24,530 nt of DNA from Heterobasidion occidentale (taxonomy: Eukaryota; Basidiomycota; Agaricomycetes; Russulales; Bondarzewiaceae), in NCBI GenBank assembly GCA_039111635.1, contig JBCAQO010000127.1, forward strand, positions 1 through 24,530, given 5' to 3'. Shown here piece after piece: positions 19,236-24,530 of the stretch. Made by a program: the position numbers and the translations under genes. Position 1 is the stretch's first letter, and each line of letters opens with the position of its first letter. The notes below the pieces were generated by a model. The model searched no databases. It saw only the letters and a list, made by a program, of their open reading frames with translations, and had not been told where the DNA came from.

Positions 19236-21265
19236 ATGGGGAACACTCCAAGCCAGAGGCGCGAATCTCCTTTCGGGTCCAAGCCCTCAAGTATGCGCAG
19301 CCTGCCGCCGCAGCTGGGCGACTTGATGCCAGGCGAGTTGGCGCAGACACCGAAGAGGAGATGGAAGGTATTTTGGCGGCGAAAGGGCTCTTGGGAATAT
19401 TGGGGACAGAGACGCCGAGAACAGACATGAAGTCTACAGGGCACGTGAACAGCGAAGGGAGGGGAATGGATCAGAGGGAGGGCGAGAGAAGGACCGAGCG
19501 CATCGCGAGCAGTGCTAACGAGAATCCGGTCGAGCCAGAGCGACAGGAGGACCACCATATGGAGACGCACGCTGGAGACACCAAGGCGGAGGCACGAACG
19601 GAGGAGGATGTACATCAGGCAGAGCAGGAGCGAGACGTCGTATCAGGGAAGAGTGAGGTTGGAGCTCATGAGGCGCATGTCGAAGCCATCCCGCTGAACA
19701 CAGAGAGGATACCCCGGAAGTTGGAGCCTATCGAGGAGGAAAAGGAGCTCGGAAGGGTGCGTACAGAAGAACTGAAAGCCGAGGAAGACTGGAGGCAGTC
19801 CGGAGCACTCGATGACGAGACGCCGCTCAAGACGCTTATCAACGAGATAGTCCAAGCTAGGCAAGAGGAAAATAACAAGTCTGACATCGGTGAGCCTGAG
19901 AATGCCCCCATGCGAGAAGAATGCTGAATGTCTTTCTTGAGACAGAAGGACACGAGAATTGGTTAGAAGACATCGCCAGCAACCTCCCAAGTCGCGCAAT
20001 GGAACAGCTGAACCGCGTCAGGGAACGTTACTCTGCGCACTTTACGATGTCTCCTCCTATTCAGGATGCTTCGTTTCTGCCAACCCAGGATGAGGCGCAA
20101 GGCGGGGAGCAAGAATCGCCGATCACTCATGGTGAGAGCCTGGAGATAATCCGAATCGTAGCTTGCATGCTCACGCTTTGTGATAGAACGACCTGAGAGC
20201 CGCTTGGATGATGAGGACTACCCCCGAAGGCGCTTCGAGGAGCAGTTGACGCCTGTCAACGAAAGGGCTATTGTCGAGTACCGAATGCCGTCCCCCATAC
20301 ATGACGCTTCTCCCAAGCATCAGGAATCTCCCCTGCAGATCCAAAGCAATGTGTACGACGGCGAGCAAGAATCGCCGTACTATCGAGACGTCGAAGAGGG
20401 ATCGCAACTCTCATTTCCGCTCTTAAAGCCCATCGCTATTCCACCCGCTCCAGACTATCAATCGCTGCCGACACCGAGATCAAATCACATGCCTCCTAGG
20501 TTGATGTCTGGCGTGTACGTCATGACGGACGCAATTTGGGGTACGGCACTGGACCTCCATGGAGGTGACAACAGGTCGGCCATTGCGTATGATATGCATG
20601 GCGGGGAGAACCAGCAGGTGCGCGACCTTTCCGTTTTATCGACAGTATTTTCCTCGTCACTGACTGCGACCATAGTGGGAATTTTCGTCCCTTGGTTCTG
20701 GATATGCCATCAAAAACATGCGCAATGGATCATATCTGAGCATCGATGGGAGACTGGAGGCAGGCGTCCCGATCGTCGCGATCCCTTATCGGGTGAGTTG
20801 GGATGTTGAGATCGTGGAGATCCCGGGCACGGAGAACGAAGATGAAGACGAAGCCCTTGTGAGGTAAGAGATATATCCGAAATCCCTGCTCGAAGCATGA
20901 GCTCGTCCTGATCAGTATCTTTCTTTCACAGAATCCGCTGGCCGTACACAGATCTGGTATTCTCGTTCCAAAACGCAGCAGCAGGAACGCAGGTCAGTCG
21001 GACCCAATCGTTCCAGTCCAGTCCAGAATATGCTCATCTTGTTTTCCAGGCCATACTTGCTGAGCAAGGATCGGCTAGTAGCTGGCACTGGCGGCTACGT
21101 CCGTACGCTGGCACGCCCCCTGCAACATCACGTCAAAAAATCAAGACCTTCGACAGCAGAGAGGAAACTGACGGAAAATTCAAGACAGTAACGGTGACCA
21201 CGACGACCACGACCACGACTGTTACGACTGTGACGAGAGTGACATCAATGAGGAGCGAAATATAG
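19236..21265 (+). CDS. Fusion protein: long disordered N-terminus plus C-terminal ricin-B-like lectin domain
   Basis: Seven exons join in phase without any frame problem, giving 559 residues: 19236-19290, 19347-19889, 19946-20131, 20187-20617, 20676-20863, 20932-20992 and 21050-21265. All introns are 55-68 nt. The N-terminus is MGNTPS, a possible myristoylation site. About 340 residues of charged, Glu/Arg-rich, probably disordered and partly helical sequence follow. From about residue 366 a beta-trefoil is visible: GVYVMTD, ALDLHGGDNRSAIAYDMHGG, NQQ followed by Trp across an intron, NMRNGSYLSIDG, YRVSWDVEIVE and SSWHWRLRPY. A Thr/Val-rich tail ends the protein. The trefoil resembles the lectin encoded just upstream, down to the intron position, so duplication and fusion are likely. 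The lectin part probably binds glycans or proteins. There is no signal peptide, so an intracellular place is inferred. The domain is divergent and may have lost sugar binding. Confidence 0.85.
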
Positions 21266-21822
21266 GCCCAACAATAACAAGAGTGGACTCACATCCTTGT
21301 GCAATGATGGCCTCGCATTTCATGGCTGGCTTCATGGACGTGATATCTTTAAATTATTGGCTCCTTGATGTTCGAACCGAGCGATGCGATAGGCGTCGTG
21401 ATATGCAATAGTTTGTCGACGTCTAGCATAGGAGTTCAATCAGTGAACGATAGACTTGTTTATGCTTTCAAGTACCACGGTGACTCGATGGCGCAGACGA
21501 AGTCGTGTAGTAGCAACTTGCAAAATGGTCATGCATGTTACTCTATTGACTCGTCGGGAACACGGAAGCTTACCATGAAGAATTTGAAGAACCTTGGAGA
21601 TGTGAATGGTGCGGCATTCTAGAGAAGGGGCTGCGCAGGGGTGTGCTGCTGCGGCAATGAACTGCATCGGGAAAATTACTTGGTACTGATTTTCCCTGTC
21701 GGAGTTGGTCAAGTGGTGACATATAGTCACGGCTTGGAAAGCCTTTTTCTACCTTTGTATAGTCTGATCAAGTATTCACCAGAAATTTACAAAAAGAGAA
21801 GCAAGATAAGACTGAAATAGAT

Positions 21823-22064
21823 TCTGCAATCCATGACCAGAAAGATGAATTATAGCCGAAATCTTACCAGGCATTGTCATATGTTCAAATAGCGATAACG
21901 ACTGAGCGTGATCTTGAAATCCATGACCAGAAAGATGAATTATAGTCGAAATCTTACCAGGCATTGTCATATGTTCAAATAGCAATGACAACCGAGCATG
22001 ATCTTGCAGTCCATGACCAGAAGCATGAATTATAGGTGAATTTTTACCAGGCATTGTCATATGT
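21823..22064. repeat. 90-bp tandem repeat, about 2.7 copies
   Basis: The word CCATGACCAG recurs at 21831, 21921 and 22011, exactly 90 bases apart. Each copy continues through GATGAATTATAG and TTACCAGGCATTGTCATATG. Copies 1 and 2 differ at few positions and copy 3 is more diverged. Because 90 is a multiple of three, the minus strand stays open across all copies (94 codons from 22060) and encodes a repeated MTMPGK...IIHxSGHG module. There is no evidence that this is expressed. It is a minisatellite, without the short repeats and unique spacers of a CRISPR array. Confidence 0.9.
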
Positions 22065-22068
22065 CAAC

Positions 22069-22126
22069 GCATGATCAAGAAATAGTTAGTGTACAGCGCA
22101 TGACCAAGAAGTAAATAGAGTACAAC
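22069..22126. repeat. 29-bp direct duplication
   Basis: GCATGATCAAGAAATAG at 22069 and GCATGACCAAGAAGTAA at 22098 start two imperfect 29-base copies, directly next to the 90-bp array. Both share the core word CATGA(T/C)CA(A/G) with the larger repeat, so they may be truncated derivatives. Confidence 0.7.
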
Positions 22127-22170
22127 GACAATCAGATTGTAGGGACGACTTGGATGGGAAGACGTGACAT

Positions 22171-22732
22171 TTAGGCGTTCTTTTCAACGAAGACGATTGG
22201 CACCCAGAGACCACGATCGTTGGGGATATGCAAGGATGCCCATCGATCCTTTCCCCCTTTCCTGATGCGCAAACGCCGTCCGTCCTTCGCGTATACGCGC
22301 ACCTGGACGTGTTCTACTTCATCGTCCGACGTATGCATAGTGGACCTAAGGAGAGAGCACTATGAAAGAGAATCAAACAGCGAGTGAAATCCAAACTCAC
22401 CGAATGCACACGGCTCCTACATCGCGTAGGGCTTCGGGCCCAGCGTGGCGGAGAAACTCTCGGACAAGTGACTCTACCCTTGACTTCTCCTCCGCATTCG
22501 CGCTATAGTGTTCCGAAAACGCCCACGAGACTGTCGGTTCCGATGCACGCTCTTTCCGCAGCGTCAGCACGCGCCTAGTACCAGCGGTTTCACTCCATGG
22601 TCCAGTGAAAACGAGAGATGCTCACCTCGAGCGAGTGTTTCTAACAAGCGTGATCGTTAGCGACGCTAGCGCAGAACACAGCGTGCTGTGTGCTCACCTT
22701 GTCCCCCTCCTTCCCTTATGATAGCGTGTCAT
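22171..22732 (-). CDS. Unrecognised small protein, 132 aa, four exons
   Basis: ATG 22732 and TAA 22173-22171. The exons are 22732-22698, 22640-22626 (15 nt), 22574-22401 and 22345-22171, with introns of 57, 51 and 55 nt. All introns start GTGAG and end TAG; the first has a CTAAC branch site. The parts join in phase to give 132 residues. A very basic start (MTRYHKGRRGTRNTRSRR) precedes a helical, acidic middle (YSANAEEKSRVESLVREFLRH). The C-terminal half looks like beta strands with charged turns (VQVRVYAKDGRRLRIRKGG, WVPIVFVEKNA). I do not recognise the family. The consistent splice signals over four exons make a real gene likely. A basic tail on a compact domain would fit nucleic acid binding, but that is a guess. 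Confidence 0.75.
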
Positions 22733-23540
22733 GTTGATTCTGTGATTGACCGTGTTCAGAGGGTGTAGTAGTTGAGGATGTTTGTTGATGGAAGCTCTTG
22801 ACAGAGTGCAGGTTGCGTGCAAACGTTTGCACGTTCAGAGTTTAACGGTGGTGTTCGTTTGTACGCGCTTCTTTGATTTTCTCGCGACAGACAATGCAAT
22901 TAGGGATATATCCCACACCGCTCGCGGTCTGCAAGACATCTATCAGAGTGATCAGTAAGTCACGACGCACGCTAATGGCTTATACTGTACAAATAAAAAT
23001 CAGTAACGGCAACGCTCTGTACAGAACGCACGATACACAGTGAAGACTCGTAACAATGTCCCATTTTGACAGATAAAGATTCTAATGTCGCCAGTGCATC
23101 CGTATCTGTGAAGAATTCCTGATGACCTAGCGATTAGAGGTTTTAGATGAATATTTCGTAAGCGTTATGTGTCGCGTGACCAGGAAACGCGTCGTAACGC
23201 ACCTGTCACATCGCGGCCGTAGTCACGTCACTCACATACGCTCGACACGCGCGCCCGTCCTCGCTGCGGCCACAGTCCGCACGTCATTCCTCGGCCGCCC
23301 TGCTCCCCGCTCCCTCGTCGAATCCCTCCGCAAGTCCCAGGAGCGCGGCTGACTCGCTCACACTCGGATGAGAGGCTCCTGCATCCGTCCTCAGGTCGTT
23401 CCTGGGCCTCTCTGCTCCCCGCTCCCTCGTCGGCCCCCATTCCAGTAGAATCATGCCAGGGGTGTGGGGTGTTACTTTCCCAGCCCTCCCTGATTAAGAG
23501 ATGTACGTAGATGTGATTATCGAAGAATCGTGCAATAGAA
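22733..23540. other. Intergenic region left of the transposon-like gene
   Basis: This holds the promoter side of the small four-exon gene and the 3' side of the transposon-like gene. A 38-base imperfect direct repeat occurs at 23283-23320 and 23395-23432. A minus-strand frame at 23228-23587 is open but shows no motif. No other gene is seen. Confidence 0.55.
23283..23432. repeat. Pair of 38-bp direct repeats, 112 bp apart
   Basis: Copies at 23283-23320 and 23395-23432 share an identical 3' half (CTGCTCCCCGCTCCCTCGTC) and differ at about four positions in the 5' half. They lie just downstream of the transposon-like gene. Confidence 0.75.
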
Positions 23541-24530
23541 TTATGAAAACACCATGTCCTCGGCATCAAACATCGTTGTGTCCTCATCTACACTTTCCGG
23601 ATCTTCCATGGATTCCTCTGAATCTGACACATCCTCCCATCCCTCTGCCTCACGATCTTCCAAGGCCAGCTCTGGGTCTTCTCTCTCCTCCATATCCGTA
23701 TCCTGAAGATCGGGCACCCGTGTCGTGGGCTCTGGTTCCTCAAGAAATTCCAAGGGCCCTTGTCGTCCAGAAGGAATGACAGGAGTTGATCGTTCGTGGG
23801 CATGAATGTGCCCAATGCCCATACCCCAGTGATAACGCATCAGAATATCACGATCAGCAAACCTAGACGCGAGACCGTGAGTCGGGCTTTCATATGCCGA
23901 GTACGATGTTCACTCACCGATTCACATAGTAAGCCTTCCAGTCCTGTCCGTCCTTGGCACATCGGGAGAGACCCATCCCATCTGCATGCCGAGGACCTTT
24001 TGCGAACGCTGGGATAATGTGACATTCCCGGAGAACGTCTACTAGGTCTAAAAATCCAAAGGAATCCTCCCTGTTCAAAGGGGGAAAGCGGAGACAATCT
24101 AATTCGCAAGTGTCCCAACCATCGTCCGTCGCAGGCATGGTCTCATACCATCTGACCCACAAGAAGTCCATACGACGAGGGCAGTAATCCAACATGCCGG
24201 AGCCGGTGTAGATAACATTTGCATGGTAAATTCCAAGGACTTGCGCATACCAAAAATGATGACTTGTTGCATCGGAATCCACGTTAGCCAACACCATGAC
24301 ATTGCTGCGAGAGTGACCTGGATGAATGTTGTCCTGTCCTCGTTGAACATCGTAAGTCGTGTAATTGAAACGCGCTAACTTGTGCAAATAGAGCTTGTCG
24401 TGCTTGAAGAAGATGAGATCGCAGTCGTCCCGCTTTGTAGGGTCCCGGACTGGAATTTCAGTCCTCAAATACTCAGGAAGCGTAGCGGCTTCGACCTGTA
24501 ACACAGTTTGTATGCGCGGAAGAAGATGAG
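23541..24530 (-). CDS. C-terminal part of a transposon-associated protein (Plavaka/KDZ-like, tentative)
   Basis: The gene enters from the right edge and is incomplete at its 5' end. An acceptor-like TTACAG suggests an exon starting at 24495, though the frame is also open upstream. One 55-nt intron (23917-23863, GTGAGT...CTAG) splits the segment; stop TAA is 23543-23541. Visible blocks are LARFNYTTYDVQRGQDNIHP, FWYAQVLGIYHANVIYTG, RRMDFLWVRWYE, DSFGFLDLVDVLRECHIIPAFAKG and YYVNRFADRDILMRYHWGMGIGH, then a highly acidic tail. This block series is what I recall from the C-termini of large Agaricomycete proteins tied to DNA transposons; which superfamily is uncertain. No transposase catalytic motif lies inside the window, so mobility cannot be judged. 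Confidence 0.6.

Larger units (their letters stand above)
21266..22170. other. Intergenic region with tandem repeats
   Basis: This region holds the 90-bp tandem repeat at 21823-22064 and a 29-bp duplication at 22069-22126. A plus-strand frame at 21365-21622 and a minus-strand frame through the repeats are open but have no other support. No RNA gene is seen. Confidence 0.6.

Noticed and set aside
21365..21622. Plus-strand frame of 85 codons after the lectin fusion gene
   Set aside because: No splice sites, codon bias or recognisable motif; it lies in the 3' region of the preceding gene.
21823..22064. CRISPR-like array
   Set aside because: The units are contiguous 90-bp copies without unique spacers, and the genome is eukaryotic.

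Overview
This is nuclear DNA of a filamentous basidiomycete, most likely an Agaricomycete. The evidence is short GT-AG introns (mostly 50-115 nt, often with a CTAAC-like branch site), tandem protein-coding genes on both strands, a KIN1-type kinase, agaric-style ricin-B lectins, and a protein tail of a kind seen in Agaricomycete transposons. The stretch from about 4.2 to 11 kb is very GC-rich and has strong G/C bias at third codon positions. The flanks are closer to 50-55% GC.

Layout from left to right. At 1-2.5 kb is a poorly resolved region with coding-like fragments, including a cysteine-rich spliced candidate gene on the plus strand. At 2.54-3.34 kb is a Ser/Thr-rich, wall-protein-like frame (plus). 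At 4.19-9.46 kb, on the minus strand, is a complete KIN1/MARK-family serine/threonine kinase with an N-terminal catalytic domain, a very long low-complexity linker and a C-terminal KA1-like end. At 10.59-11.32 kb (minus) is the four-exon SPC1 gene for the small signal peptidase complex subunit. At 11.80-12.40 kb (minus) is a candidate small secreted protein. At 13.89-17.00 kb (plus) is a D-xylulose-kinase-like FGGY protein with altered active-site motifs. At 17.94-18.58 kb (plus) is a small ricin-B-type lectin. At 19.24-21.27 kb (plus) is a seven-exon gene that joins a long disordered N-terminus to a divergent lectin domain. At 21.8-22.1 kb is a 90-bp tandem repeat. At 22.17-22.73 kb (minus) is an unrecognised four-exon gene with a 15-nt micro-exon. 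At 23.54 kb to the right edge (minus) is the C-terminal part of a transposon-associated protein.

Functionally this is a mixed neighbourhood and not an operon-like system. The kinase (polarity and cell-wall signalling), SPC1 (signal peptide removal in the ER) and candidate wall and secreted proteins are broadly secretory, but nothing shows that they are co-regulated. The two lectin-domain genes are neighbours, run in the same direction and share an intron at the same codon. This suggests local duplication followed by domain fusion.

Several recognisable proteins (the kinase at three places, the Ser/Thr-rich protein and the xylulokinase-like protein) change reading frame at or near G/C homopolymers, each in the direction of one missing base. 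I read these mainly as base undercalls in the assembly. No CRISPR, rRNA or convincing tRNA was found.
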